From: Planctomycetota bacterium
Lineage (GTDB): Bacteria; Planctomycetota; Planctomycetia; Gemmatales; Gemmataceae
Length of the DNA: 64,000 nt
Reading direction: 5' to 3'
NCBI GenBank assembly: GCA_016195405.1
Contig: JACPZP010000204.1
Coordinates: 1 to 64,000 of the forward strand
In this document: positions 41,312-50,223 of the stretch, piece by piece
Layout: each line of letters starts with the position of its first letter
Position numbering within the stretch: position 1 is the first letter of the stretch
Program-made: the position numbers and the translations under genes
The notes under the pieces: generated by a model
Database searches by the model: none
Told to the model about the DNA's origin: nothing
The model's input: only the letters and a program-made list of their open reading frames with translations

Positions 41312-41740
41312 GTGCCGGTGCTGCTCGACACCGATCACCTGTCAGTCCTGCAATGGCAAGAGCAGCCCGCCTGCGACCGTTTGCTTGAACGCTTGGACCA
41401 ACTTGCCGCAGACGACATGGCCACAAGCATCGTCAGGTTTCACGAGCAGGTGCAAGGCTGGCTGGCCTATATCAACCGCGGCCGCAAGCCCCAACAGATC
41501 ATCGCGGCCTACGAAAAGCTTGAAATCATCTGGCGCTGGTTTCTGAAAATGAACGTGGCGTCCTACACTTCAGAGGCGCAGCTTTGCTGTTCTCAAATCA
41601 AACGTCAGTGTCCGCGCATCCGCGCGATGGACCTTCGTATCGCGAGTATTGCGATCACAACGGAAGCTACGCTTTTAACTCGAAATCTACGTGACTTTCG
41701 CCAGGTGCCGGGACTGCATTGTGAAGATTGGACCGCCTAG
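41312..41740 (+). CDS. PIN-domain toxin, VapC-like
   Basis: A 142-residue PIN-domain protein with a GTG start and AGAGG upstream. The N-terminal LLDTDHLSVLQ carries the first acidic residues; AMDLRIASIAI and TLLTRNLRDFRQVPGL carry the later conserved Asp and the typical T-R-N-x-x-D-F end. PIN toxins are Mg-dependent RNases, often cutting tRNA. Preceded by a small antitoxin-like gene in VapBC arrangement and followed by a HicB-like gene. Confidence 0.88.
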   Translation: MPVLLDTDHLSVLQWQEQPACDRLLERLDQLAADDMATSIVRFHEQVQGWLAYINRGRKPQQIIAAYEKLEIIWRWFLKMNVASYTSEAQLCCSQIKRQCPRIRAMDLRIASIAITTEATLLTRNLRDFRQVPGLHCEDWTA

Positions 41741-41753
41741 GGATGGATGCATC

Positions 41754-42131
41754 ATGACAAAACGGAGCATTAAGAGCCGCGCCAAAGAACTGTTGGACTT
41801 GGCGCGCAAGTTGGCCCAGACGCCGGCATTGACGTGGGTGGAGGCGAACAACGCCGTTTACGGGCCCGGCGGACCGTTCGTGAGGCTGCTTCCCAGCGCT
41901 GGCGATCGGGCAGCTTTCGCGAAAATGCAGGAGAGCTTGCAAATCGATGAGTTGATCGACAGCCTGCCGGACCCGCCGGATGGCCCGCAGCGCCGCGAAT
42001 ACAGCGGCAAATTCAACGTTCGCATTCCCAAATCGCTCCACGCCGCCCTTGCGTGCGAAGCCGAAGCGGAGGGCGTAAGCTTGAATCAACTCGTCGTGGC
42101 CAAATTGGCACTTCACTTGCAAACACGCTGA
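41754..42131 (+). CDS. HicB-like antitoxin-family protein without HicA
   Basis: A 125-residue protein. Residues 80-125 (SGKFNVRIPKSLHAALACEA then GVSLNQLVVAKLALHL) match the ribbon-helix-helix end of HicB-family antitoxins. The N-terminal part (MTKRSIKSRAKELLDLARKL) is not the usual HicB RNase-H-like domain. No HicA toxin is adjacent; the gene follows the PIN toxin by 13 nt and might be a third component or an independent regulator. Confidence 0.75.
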   Translation: MTKRSIKSRAKELLDLARKLAQTPALTWVEANNAVYGPGGPFVRLLPSAGDRAAFAKMQESLQIDELIDSLPDPPDGPQRREYSGKFNVRIPKSLHAALACEAEAEGVSLNQLVVAKLALHLQTR

Positions 42132-42304
42132 TAGTGCCCGGCTACCCCACGCAGAATCCCCGTTTCCTGATGGAAAACATCATCGCTATCGTGTAACCTT
42201 GGATGTTCTGCTAACACAGCCCTCGTACTCACCCTGCCAGCCGGTGCGCCCACCCGGCACCCAGATCCGGTTAGCCCCGCCCCACGCCTTTGAGGGGAAT
42301 TCTC

Positions 42305-43735
42305 ATGAGCCTTTTGCCGAGCAACCATCCACAACTGGCCGCCATGATCTCGCGTCGCCGTCTTCTTCAGGCCGGCGGTGTCGGCGCCTTGACCATGGCC
42401 CTTCCCGGAACAGTGGCGGCTGGTGTCGATTCCGACCGCGGCTTGCGCGGCGTCGCGGCGGACAAATCGTGCATCTTCGTCCTCCTCTGCGGCGGGCCCA
42501 GTCACCTCGACACCTGGGATCTCAAGCCCGAAGCGCCCGAAGACATTCGCGGCCCCTACCGGCCCATCGCCAGCGCCGTACCCGGCATGCGAATCAGCGA
42601 GCTGAACACGCGCTTGTCCACATTGACGCAACATTTTTGCCTGATCCGCTCGATGACGCACGTCGGTAACATCAGCAACCATTTCGATGCCATGCACCAT
42701 CTTCTGAGCGGCCAGGCCGGCGCTCCTGCCGATTCCCCTTACCTGGGCGCCATCATGTCCCGCGTCAGGCCCAGCGAACGCAACATCGCCAATTACGTTT
42801 GGCTCATCCGCTGCGTCGGCGATCCCGTCTTTTGCGCCCCGAACATCGGCAGCGGCGGCCACCTGGGCGCACAGTACATGCCGCTCTTCGTCGGTTCGGC
42901 CGACAACCATCCCGCCTTGCACACCTTCCGCGCCCCCGAAGAGCTGCAACCCGCCGTCGAGCCCGCCCGCTTGCAAGATCGCCGCCACTTGTTAACCGCT
43001 TTGAGCCCGACGCGCCTGCCAGGGAGCGACCCGAATCGCGCCACCAGAGATTGGGACGATCTGCACCGCCGCGCCTTTGAGCTGGCCAATGGCCGAGGCG
43101 GACGCCAAGTCTTCGAGCTTCACCGCGAGCCCGCCGGCGTTCGCGATCGCTACGGCATGCACCCCTTAGGTCAGAACCTCTTGCTTGCGCGGCGGCTGGT
43201 CGAAGCGGGCGTCGGCTTCGTCACCGTCAATGGCTGGACCGGCTCGGCCCCCGGCCAAACCGGCGGCGGACCTCCCGCCTCCAGTTGGGACATGCACGGC
43301 AGCGAGATGGGCATGGGCAACGCCTTTGGCAACGGCTCCTACGGCATGGGCTGGTGCTTGCCGTGCCTCGATCAAGGCCTGTCAGCGCTACTCGTCGATC
43401 TGCGCGAACGCGGCCTTTTGGAGCGCACGCTCGTGGTGGTGATGGGCGAGTTTGGCCGCACCCCGCGAATCAACCAACCCAACATCATGCCGGGCCGACA
43501 GCACTGGCCCTCGTGCTGGTCCGCCATCCTCGCCGGCGCCGGAATCCGCGGCGGCGCCGTCTATGGCGAATCGGACCGCATCGGCGCCTACGTCAAAGAC
43601 CGCCCCGTGCGCGTCCAAGACCTCGCCGCCACCATCTTCCACGCCCTCGACGTGGCCCCCGAAACGCGCCTAGGCCGCGACGGCTTCACGCGGCCAATCA
43701 ACACGGGGCAGGCGATGATGGAGTTGTTTGGATAA
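42305..43735 (+). CDS. DUF1501 protein, Tat-exported
   Basis: A 476-residue protein with a twin-arginine signal (ISRRRLLQAGGVGALTMALP) and the DUF1501 layout. The N-terminal metal-type motif is CIFVLLCGGPSHLDTWDLKP; SMTHVGNISNHFDAMHHLLSG follows in the middle and VMGEFGRTPRIN with HWPSCW late. DUF1501 proteins belong to the alkaline-phosphatase/sulfatase superfamily and are abundant in planctomycetes, usually beside PSD1 cytochrome proteins; substrates are unknown. GAGGGG precedes the ATG. This one is on the plus strand, convergent with a second DUF1501 gene. Confidence 0.9.
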   Translation: MSLLPSNHPQLAAMISRRRLLQAGGVGALTMALPGTVAAGVDSDRGLRGVAADKSCIFVLLCGGPSHLDTWDLKPEAPEDIRGPYRPIASAVPGMRISELNTRLSTLTQHFCLIRSMTHVGNISNHFDAMHHLLSGQAGAPADSPYLGAIMSRVRPSERNIANYVWLIRCVGDPVFCAPNIGSGGHLGAQYMPLFVGSADNHPALHTFRAPEELQPAVEPARLQDRRHLLTALSPTRLPGSDPNRATRDWDDLHRRAFELANGRGGRQVFELHREPAGVRDRYGMHPLGQNLLLARRLVEAGVGFVTVNGWTGSAPGQTGGGPPASSWDMHGSEMGMGNAFGNGSYGMGWCLPCLDQGLSALLVDLRERGLLERTLVVVMGEFGRTPRINQPNIMPGRQHWPSCWSAILAGAGIRGGAVYGESDRIGAYVKDRPVRVQDLAATIFHALDVAPETRLGRDGFTRPINTGQAMMELFG

Positions 43736-43870
43736 CGACCGTCGGAGGCCGCTTGATATTGTTGCGCGTTTGATTTCATGAACGAAAAATGCGTTTCAAG
43801 ACCTGCCTGTGTGTTCCGATTAAATCAATCTCTTCGCCCGCCCACGGCTCTGTTCCAAAGTTGCAACTCC

Positions 43871-45340
43871 TTATGACAGCAGTTCCTCGATCACATGCGC
43901 CGGCTCGACGCCCGTCAACCTTTGATCTAACCCCTGATAGCGATAGCTGAATCGGCTGTGATCGATGCCCAAGAGATGCAGCACGGTGGCGTGAAAGTCG
44001 CGGATGTGCACGGGGTTTTCGACAATGTTGTAGGAGAAGTCGTCGGTTTGGCCGTAAATGGTTCCAGGCCGACTGCCGCCGCCGGCCATCCACATCGTGA
44101 AGCAGCGCGGGTGATGGTCGCGGCCATAGTTTTGCGTGGTTAGCCCGCCCTGCGAATAGATGGTTCGGCCGAACTCGCCGCCCCAGATCACTAGCGTCGA
44201 GTCATAAAGACCGCGGTTCTTGAGATCTTGGATCAGGCCCCAGCAGGCGTGATCGACGTCACGGCACTGATCTGGCAGTCGGCCCGCGACGTTGGCGTGC
44301 GTGTCCCAGTTGTTGTGATAAATCTGCACGAAGCGGACGCCGCGCTCAACCATTCGGCGAGCCATCAGCGCCGTGTTGGCAAAAGAACCAGGACGGCGCG
44401 CGTCATCTCCGTAAAGCCGGAAGGTCGACTCCGGCTCGCTCGCCAGATTTGTAAGCTCCGGCACGCTCGATTGCATGCGGAACGCCATTTCATACTGCTG
44501 AATCCGCGTCGCCGTCTCGGGATCGCCTACGGCGCGGTGGTTCATCTCGTTGAGCTGGCGCAGGCCGTCAAGGGTGCGGCGGCGGACTTCCGGCGAGACG
44601 CCCGGCGGGTTGTTGATATAGAGAATCGGATCGCCGGCGCTGCGGAAGGAAACGCCGGCGTGCTCGCCAGACAAATAGCCCGCTTGCCAGAGCCGTGCCG
44701 AGATCGCTTGCACCTGCTCATTGTTGCTGTGCCGAGCCACGAGAACGACGAAAGTGGGCAGATCGCGATTGAGCGAGCCAAGCCCATACGACGCCCACGC
44801 CCCAAGACAAGGCCGACCGGTGACTTGGTTGCCGGTCTGCATGTAAGTGATGGCCGGCTCGTGGTTGATCGCTTCGGTGTGCATGGAGCGCAAAAAACAC
44901 ATATCGTCCACCATGCGCGACGTGTAAGGCAGCAACTCGGAAACCCACATGCCGCACTGTCCATGACGCGCGAAACGAAACTTCGACGGCGCGATGGGGA
45001 AGCGAGCCTGGCCGCTCGTCATCGTGGTCAAACGCTGGCCCATCCGCACCGAATCCGGCAGATCCCGGTCGAACCAGGCGCGCATCTGCGGCTTGTAATC
45101 GTAGAGGTCCATTTGCGGAGGACCGCCGACCATGTGCAGGTAGATGACGTTGCGCGCCTTGGCCGGATGATGCGTCCGTGGTAAAGCAGCGCCGAAACCG
45201 GGCGCCTCGTTGGGCCCATCGGCACGGACGCTGTCCTGTCCGAGTAGCGAAGAAAGTGCCGCCCAGCCGACGACGTTGGACCCGGCCGCGAAGAAATGCC
45301 GTCGTGTGATAGCGGATCGGAAAGAATCAAAGAGGTTCAT
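43871..45340 (-). CDS. DUF1501 protein, Tat-exported (PSD1-linked)
   Basis: A 489-residue DUF1501 protein with a Tat-type signal (ITRRHFFAAGSNVVGWAAL). It shows the family motifs VIYLHMVGGPPQMDLYDYKP, RSMHTEAINHEPAITYMQTG, WGGEFGRT and DHHPRCFTMWMAGGG. A perfect AGGAGG lies 7 nt before the ATG. It belongs with the large PSD1 protein encoded upstream on the same strand (46082-49234), the standard planctomycete pairing, but a broken ORF6N gene and palindromes now lie between the two. Shares only moderate similarity with the neighbouring DUF1501 protein by eye. Confidence 0.92.
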   Translation of the reverse strand: MNLFDSFRSAITRRHFFAAGSNVVGWAALSSLLGQDSVRADGPNEAPGFGAALPRTHHPAKARNVIYLHMVGGPPQMDLYDYKPQMRAWFDRDLPDSVRMGQRLTTMTSGQARFPIAPSKFRFARHGQCGMWVSELLPYTSRMVDDMCFLRSMHTEAINHEPAITYMQTGNQVTGRPCLGAWASYGLGSLNRDLPTFVVLVARHSNNEQVQAISARLWQAGYLSGEHAGVSFRSAGDPILYINNPPGVSPEVRRRTLDGLRQLNEMNHRAVGDPETATRIQQYEMAFRMQSSVPELTNLASEPESTFRLYGDDARRPGSFANTALMARRMVERGVRFVQIYHNNWDTHANVAGRLPDQCRDVDHACWGLIQDLKNRGLYDSTLVIWGGEFGRTIYSQGGLTTQNYGRDHHPRCFTMWMAGGGSRPGTIYGQTDDFSYNIVENPVHIRDFHATVLHLLGIDHSRFSYRYQGLDQRLTGVEPAHVIEELLS

Positions 45341-45344
45341 GATT

Positions 45345-45937
45345 GGCCTCCTGAAGTTCGGATTTCCGAAGCCCCTCTCCCCCAACCCCTCTGCCCCGAG
45401 GGGCGAGGGGAGCGAAGCCAAAGCCGCGTTTGGGCTCCTTGGCGGGCGGCGGCTCCATCATCTTGTGAAGTACTTCGGCAATAGCTTTGATTTGATGGTC
45501 GTGAAACTGAACCGTTTCCGCCAGCTTTTGAAGCTGTGATACCAGTTCACCCGGAGTCGCTAGCAGGCGGCGCAGGCGCACAAAGGCCCGCATGATCTCG
45601 ATGTTGACGCGAATGGCCATCGGCGAACGCAGCACGCTCGAAAGCATTGCTACCCCTTGCTCGGTAAAGACCCATGGAAGCTTCGCTTGCCGCCGTGTGC
45701 GAAACTTGAAGTCACAATTTGTGACTTCAAGATTGCAAGCTCTTGGCCTGCAACCTGGTACGCAAAGTCCTCAGGGAACCGCTCCTTGTTTCGTCTGACA
45801 GCTTGGTTAATGGCTTTTGTCAACACCCCGTACAACTCGGCTAGGTCGGAATCGAGCATGACACGCTGGCCGCGCACGAAATAGATCTTGCGCTCGATCA
45901 GATCCGCAGTAATCACCAGGTGCCGTCTTGGAGCCAT
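45345..45937 (-). pseudogene. ORF6N-domain gene broken by a 1-nt frameshift
   Basis: The first frame starts MAPRRHLVITADLIERKIYF and continues VMLDSDLAELYGVLTKAINQ to KSQIVTSSFAHGGKR, a typical ORF6N N-terminal domain of phage and chromosomal KilA-N-like regulators. Near 45680 one base is missing. The continuing homology KLPWVFTEQGVAMLSSVLRS then MAIRVNIEIMRAFVRLRRLL is in the other frame. The C-terminal tail runs into a family J repeat. A palindrome lies both inside the coding region and in the upstream region. Probably inactive unless the base is a sequencing error. Confidence 0.85.
45371..45413. repeat. Family J-type GC repeat
   Basis: GCCCCTCTCCCCCAACCCC and CCCCGAGGGGCGAGGGG, related to 3741-3820 and 21052-21546. 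It is read through as the last codons of the ORF6N remnant. Confidence 0.65.
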
Positions 45938-46001
45938 CGTCAGGAACCCTATTGCAATTATTGGAATCGACTAGTTGGCCGTAAACAGTTTTTGGATAAC
46001 G

Positions 46002-46046
46002 ACTTACGATCTTGAAGTCACAGATTGTGACTTCAAGATCGTAAGT
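46002..46046. repeat. Perfect 21-bp palindrome upstream of ORF6N gene
   Basis: ACTTACGATCTTGAAGTCACA, three bases, then the exact complement. The inner part (CTTGAAGTCACA/TGTGACTTCAAG) also occurs at 45715-45741 inside the ORF6N coding region. It may be an operator or a hairpin. Confidence 0.92.
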
Positions 46047-46081
46047 CATTTCACAGTCACGGCTTATAGCGTTCGACTATG

Positions 46082-49000
46082 TCACTTATTCAGCACCTCA
46101 TCCAGGTTCATCAACTGATTGACAACCATAGTCCACGCCGCCAACGTCGGCACATCCAAGCCCGGATTCGGCCGTGATTCGCCGACCGTGATCAGCTTCT
46201 CCGCATCAGCCGGCTTTTCCCTGTAATGCCGTAGCAATTCATCCAGCGTCCTGCTGACGACTTTGGTTTCTTCCATGCGAAACGGCCGCGCCAAGAGCCG
46301 TCGGGCGATGAAATCGATGCGAGCGTCGTCGCTTTGGCCGGCTTCCTTCAGCGCCTTCTGCGCCAGAACGCGTGCGGCTTCCACCAATTGCACATCGTTG
46401 AGCGTCAGCAGGGCCTGCAACGGAGTATTGGTGCGCTCACGGCGAACGGTGCAGGTTTCGCGGTTGGGAGCGTTCAAGATATCCATCGACGCCGGCGGCG
46501 CGGCTCGCTTCCAAAACGTGTACAAGCTGCGGCGGTAGAGCTTTTCGCCCTTGTCGGCGCGGTAAACGCGCGTGTTGCTTTCGTTCATCCCGACTGCTTC
46601 CCAAACGCCCTCGGGCATGTACGGCTTGCCGCTGGGTCCTCCGATCTTGCGGACCAAGAGGCCGCTCGCCGCCAGAGCGTAGTCGCGGATCATCTCGGCA
46701 TCCATTCGATAACGCGGGCCGCGCGATAGGTAGCGATTGTCGCGGTCCTTTTCGAGTTTCTCTGGCGTGACAAGGGCCGCTTGCCTGTAGGTCGCCGATG
46801 TTACGATCAGCTTGAAAAACTTCCTGATATCCCAGCCCTGTTCGCGGAACTCGACCGCCAGCCAATCGAGTAGCTCAGGATGGGTGGGCAATTCGCCGGT
46901 GACGCCGAAGTCGCCGGCTGTCTTGACGAGGCCGTTGCCAAAGATATCCTGCCAAAAACGGTTGACGGTGACGCGCGCCGTTAACGGGTGTTCCGGCTGC
47001 AAAAGCCATTGAGCCAGGCCGAGGCGATTGCGCGGCATTGCTTCCGGCATGGGGGGCAACGCAGCAGGCGTGATCGCCTTGACCTGGTCGCGGCGCTTAT
47101 CGTACTCGCCGCGGTGGAGGATGAACGCGGTTGGTTCGGCACTACGTTCGTTCATGACGTGGGCAACGGTGCCGCGCGATTTCATGGCCGTCTCCTCTTG
47201 AGCCAGGTTCGCCAGGCGAAGATTCAAGTCGCGCGTCGGCTGGTCGAATGCGCCCAGCCACCAGTCGTAAAGCTCGCCTTGTTCGTCCGGCGTGCGGTCC
47301 GCGGCGGCTTTGGCGAGCAATTCAAGAGCCCGCGGCGTCTTGGCGAGTTGCTCCGCTTCGGCCGGCGTCAAGGCCCGGTTGTAGAGGCGGAGGTCAGACA
47401 TCAGGCCAGACCAGCGCTCGCTGACTTGACGCTGGCCGATCTTGAGCGGAACTTTGGAGCGGATGCTGTTTCGCAGGTTGTCGGTGAATACATCGACCGC
47501 CTGCAAGACGCCATTAACGTGGATCCGCACGCCCGCGGCCTTGCTCGAACCGTCGTAACTCACGACGACGTGATGCCACTGGTTCGGTTGCAACGGCGTC
47601 TTGGCAGTTACTTTGAGGGCGTCGCCGGGCCAGTCGTTGATGATGTGCGTGCCGATGCGATCGTTCTCCATCCAGAAATCCCAGCCGCGATGTTTGTTGG
47701 CGGGCGAATCCATTCGCGCCATGATGGCCCCGGTCGTGCCGCGGCGCGGAGTCTTGACCCAGGCGCTGGCGGTGAAAGCTTGGTGTTTCTCGAAATCGCC
47801 CACGTCGGCCAACTCGATGCTGTCGCCCGGCCGAACCGAAAGCCCTTTTGCCGAGCCCTTGCCCGGTTTCCATTCGTAACCGGTCGGAACGGCGAGCGAA
47901 CGCACTTTGCCGTCGATCGCGATTTCGACATTGGTTCCTTCGCCGTCCTTCAGGGGTGCGTGCAGGTGCAGCCCTTCAGTGGGAATGAGCGTGGCGAGAT
48001 TGTCTGTCTTGGCCGTCGCCAGCCAAGCGTCGAAATCTTTTTGGGCAGCGTCTTTACGAGACTTGATAGCGGCGCCGGCTTCCTCCTTCTCCTTTGCCAA
48101 CGCTTCCCAGCGCTGGCGGTCTTCCGCGGAAGGTACGAAGATCACCGGCGGCGTGTTGGCGATGTTGCCGTCCATGGCGGCCTGAGTGGTGTTATTGAAG
48201 AACGCCGACAACGCGTAGAAATCTCGCATCGTGAGCGGATCGAATTTGTGGTCATGACAGGTGGCGCAATTGGCGGTGATGCCGAGCCAAACCTGGGCAA
48301 ACGTCTCAGTGCGGTCGCGCGTGTAGAGGACGAGATACTCTTCGGAAATAGCACCGCCCTCGTTGGTTGTGATGTTGCAGCGGTTGAATCCAGTGGCCAC
48401 TCGCTGATCGAGCGTCGGCTTGGGGAGAAGATCGCCGCCAAGCTGTTCGATCGTGAACTGGTCGAACGGCATATTGCGGTTGAAGGCGTTTATCACCCAG
48501 TCCCGGAAGGACCAAATTTCGCGGTAGTTGTCGACGTGAATGCCGTGACTGTCTCCATAGCGTGCGGCGTCGAGCCAATAGCGGCCACGGTGCTCCCCCC
48601 AATGCGGCGACTTCATGAGATGGCCGACATATTTCTCGTAAGCGTCCGCGGATTGGTCATTCACGAACGCCTCAACTTCCGCGGGCGTCGGCGGCAAGCC
48701 GATCATGTCGAGGCTGAGACGGCGCGCCAAGGTGCGTCGGTCCGCTTCCGGCGCGGGAGTCAACCCGCGCTTTTCCAACTCGGCCAGGACAAAGGCGTCA
48801 ATCGGGTTTCGCACCCAGGCGGCGTTCTTGACCTTCGGCGGTTCGGTCCGATTCGGTGCGATCAGCGACCAGTGCGGCTGATATTCGGCGCCGGCCGCGA
48901 TCCATTCCTTGAGCGTCTCCTTCTGCGCGGATGTCAGTTTCTTGTGCGTGCGCAGCGGCGGCATCCGCTTGCTTTCCTCGCCTTCGAAAATGCGTCCGAT

Positions 49001-49234
49001 CAGCTCGCTTTCGCCCGGTTTGCTCGGTACGATCGCGCCGGCCTTGATTGCCGCGTCGCGCTGGTCGAGCCGCAGCTTAGCCTTGCGGGCGGCGCTATCG
49101 GGGCCGTGACACGCGAAGCAATTCTCGGCCAGGATCGGGCGAATGTGGCGGTTGTATTCGAGCCTCCCATCGGCGAGGCATGGAGATGCCGCAAGTGCCG
49201 CTACAAACAACGAAATACGTCCAAGCGAATCCAT
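46082..49234 (-). CDS. PSCyt1-PSCyt2-LamG-PSD1 (DUF1549/DUF1553) protein
   Basis: A 1050-residue protein with a signal peptide and a cytochrome-like PSCyt1 domain with heme motif CFACHG. A PSCyt2/DUF1549 region has a second heme motif CATCHDHKFDP, a LamG-type jelly-roll insertion spans about residues 440-640 (FTASAWVKTPRRGTTGAIMA, GVRIHVNGVLQ), and the C-terminal PSD1/DUF1553 domain has TVNRFWQDIFGNGLVKT and RRSLYTFWKRAAPPASM. These periplasmic proteins are typical of planctomycetes and pair with DUF1501 proteins; a role in polysaccharide or sulfated glycan processing is often proposed but unproven. The DUF1501 partner is at 43871-45340. GGAG lies 8 nt before the ATG. Confidence 0.95.
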   Translation of the reverse strand: MDSLGRISLFVAALAASPCLADGRLEYNRHIRPILAENCFACHGPDSAARKAKLRLDQRDAAIKAGAIVPSKPGESELIGRIFEGEESKRMPPLRTHKKLTSAQKETLKEWIAAGAEYQPHWSLIAPNRTEPPKVKNAAWVRNPIDAFVLAELEKRGLTPAPEADRRTLARRLSLDMIGLPPTPAEVEAFVNDQSADAYEKYVGHLMKSPHWGEHRGRYWLDAARYGDSHGIHVDNYREIWSFRDWVINAFNRNMPFDQFTIEQLGGDLLPKPTLDQRVATGFNRCNITTNEGGAISEEYLVLYTRDRTETFAQVWLGITANCATCHDHKFDPLTMRDFYALSAFFNNTTQAAMDGNIANTPPVIFVPSAEDRQRWEALAKEKEEAGAAIKSRKDAAQKDFDAWLATAKTDNLATLIPTEGLHLHAPLKDGEGTNVEIAIDGKVRSLAVPTGYEWKPGKGSAKGLSVRPGDSIELADVGDFEKHQAFTASAWVKTPRRGTTGAIMARMDSPANKHRGWDFWMENDRIGTHIINDWPGDALKVTAKTPLQPNQWHHVVVSYDGSSKAAGVRIHVNGVLQAVDVFTDNLRNSIRSKVPLKIGQRQVSERWSGLMSDLRLYNRALTPAEAEQLAKTPRALELLAKAAADRTPDEQGELYDWWLGAFDQPTRDLNLRLANLAQEETAMKSRGTVAHVMNERSAEPTAFILHRGEYDKRRDQVKAITPAALPPMPEAMPRNRLGLAQWLLQPEHPLTARVTVNRFWQDIFGNGLVKTAGDFGVTGELPTHPELLDWLAVEFREQGWDIRKFFKLIVTSATYRQAALVTPEKLEKDRDNRYLSRGPRYRMDAEMIRDYALAASGLLVRKIGGPSGKPYMPEGVWEAVGMNESNTRVYRADKGEKLYRRSLYTFWKRAAPPASMDILNAPNRETCTVRRERTNTPLQALLTLNDVQLVEAARVLAQKALKEAGQSDDARIDFIARRLLARPFRMEETKVVSRTLDELLRHYREKPADAEKLITVGESRPNPGLDVPTLAAWTMVVNQLMNLDEVLNK

Positions 49235-49321
49235 GACAGCGCTCCAATTTCAACGTAGGCGCACTCGCCAGAGTGCGGGAAAGACTGTCTTCTGGCGAAC
49301 GCGGCGACTACTAACTTCGAT

Positions 49322-50041
49322 TCACGTTGGCACGCCGTTCCGCGCGGGCATGGCCCGGCTCCAGTAGCGGCTCCCCGAATTAATGTGTCGCGCCATCGCT
49401 TTCACGGCCGCTTTCGCATCCCGTGCCAACAGGGCTTCCACGATCGCCAAGTGCTCGTCGCACTCGTCAGCCAAGCGGTGGGTGTCGTTTCTCGCTTCAT
49501 CGCGCTGCCAGGCGACATCCCGGAAGGCGCGGAAGAGCGTCTTCAGCCGGCTGATCTCTTTGGCCAAAAGCGTGTTGCCGCTCGATTCAGCAATGAGGTC
49601 ATGCAGCCGGCTATCGATATCACAAGCACGGCCGACAAACGACGTCGCGGCGCGCGGCGGTGTTGCCTTGAGCCGGCGAATATCGGCTGCCAGGCTATGT
49701 AAGTGACGGAGGTCGATCCGCCCGCAAGCGCTGCGCACGGCCGCACATTCCAATGCCCGCCTCACTATGTATACCTCACGAACATCGCGGTTCGTGATTG
49801 GCCGAACCACCGCGCCGCGGTTGGGCAAATGATCGACGATGCCGACGCCCGCCAGTTCGATCAGCGCCTCGCGAACCGGAGTGTGGCTGACTCGAAAGCG
49901 GTCCGCCAGGCTCTGGGTGACAAGTCGCTCTCCGGGCCGCAGCCGTCCGTCGCAGATTTCCGTCAAGAGCGAGCGCACGATGGCCTGACGGCGACGACCG
50001 TGGTCAGGTGTAAGGCTCGTCCTTGCAGTTACAAGAGGCAT
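49322..50041 (-). CDS. GntR-family (FadR/FCD) transcription regulator
   Basis: A 239-residue regulator. The N-terminal winged helix spans about residues 12-75 (GRLRPGERLVTQSLADRFRV then SHTPVREALIELAGVGIVDH), the GntR signature. The C-terminal FCD helical bundle (about 90-215) has the metal-ligand-type D and H residues (DIDSRLHDLIAESSGN, DEHLAIVEALLARD). Such proteins respond to small carboxylates or sugar acids. It sits upstream of the PSD1 gene on the same strand. A near-palindrome, GATACCTGTCAGGTTATC, about 35-50 bp upstream could be its own operator. Confidence 0.9.
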   Translation of the reverse strand: MPLVTARTSLTPDHGRRRQAIVRSLLTEICDGRLRPGERLVTQSLADRFRVSHTPVREALIELAGVGIVDHLPNRGAVVRPITNRDVREVYIVRRALECAAVRSACGRIDLRHLHSLAADIRRLKATPPRAATSFVGRACDIDSRLHDLIAESSGNTLLAKEISRLKTLFRAFRDVAWQRDEARNDTHRLADECDEHLAIVEALLARDAKAAVKAMARHINSGSRYWSRAMPARNGVPT

Positions 50042-50071
50042 GACGGATACCGGTAAAAGTGAAAATATGGG

Positions 50072-50095
50072 GCGAGATACCTGTCAGGTTATCCG
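50072..50095. promoter_or_regulatory. Candidate operator of the GntR-family gene
   Basis: GATACCTGTCAGGTTATC is an imperfect inverted repeat in the region just upstream of the gene. FadR-type regulators commonly autoregulate through such sites; no direct evidence. Confidence 0.25.
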
Positions 50096-50223
50096 GACAC
50101 CGGTAGGGAGGCAACCGTGATTCTGTAGAATCTTGGAGATCTCTATGGAGGCGGGATTTGGGTGCCGATTGAGTTACTGCACTCGCCAAGGTTCCGCGAG
50201 CGCGAAACGTAAACGGAGCATTG

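Noticed and set aside
40669-41331. 220-residue minus-strand frame over the antitoxin gene
   Set aside because: Covers the start of the zinc-ribbon gene and the antitoxin in antisense; composition Arg/Ser-rich with no motif.
45807-46049. 80-residue ORF LEVTICDFKIVS...
   Set aside because: Read from the palindrome into antisense-like sequence upstream of ORF6N; its resemblance to the ORF6N peptide comes from the shared palindrome, not a second gene.
46988-49258. 756-residue open frame on the plus strand
   Set aside because: Antisense shadow of the PSD1 gene, which has clear heme and LamG motifs; no ribosome binding site or recognisable domain.
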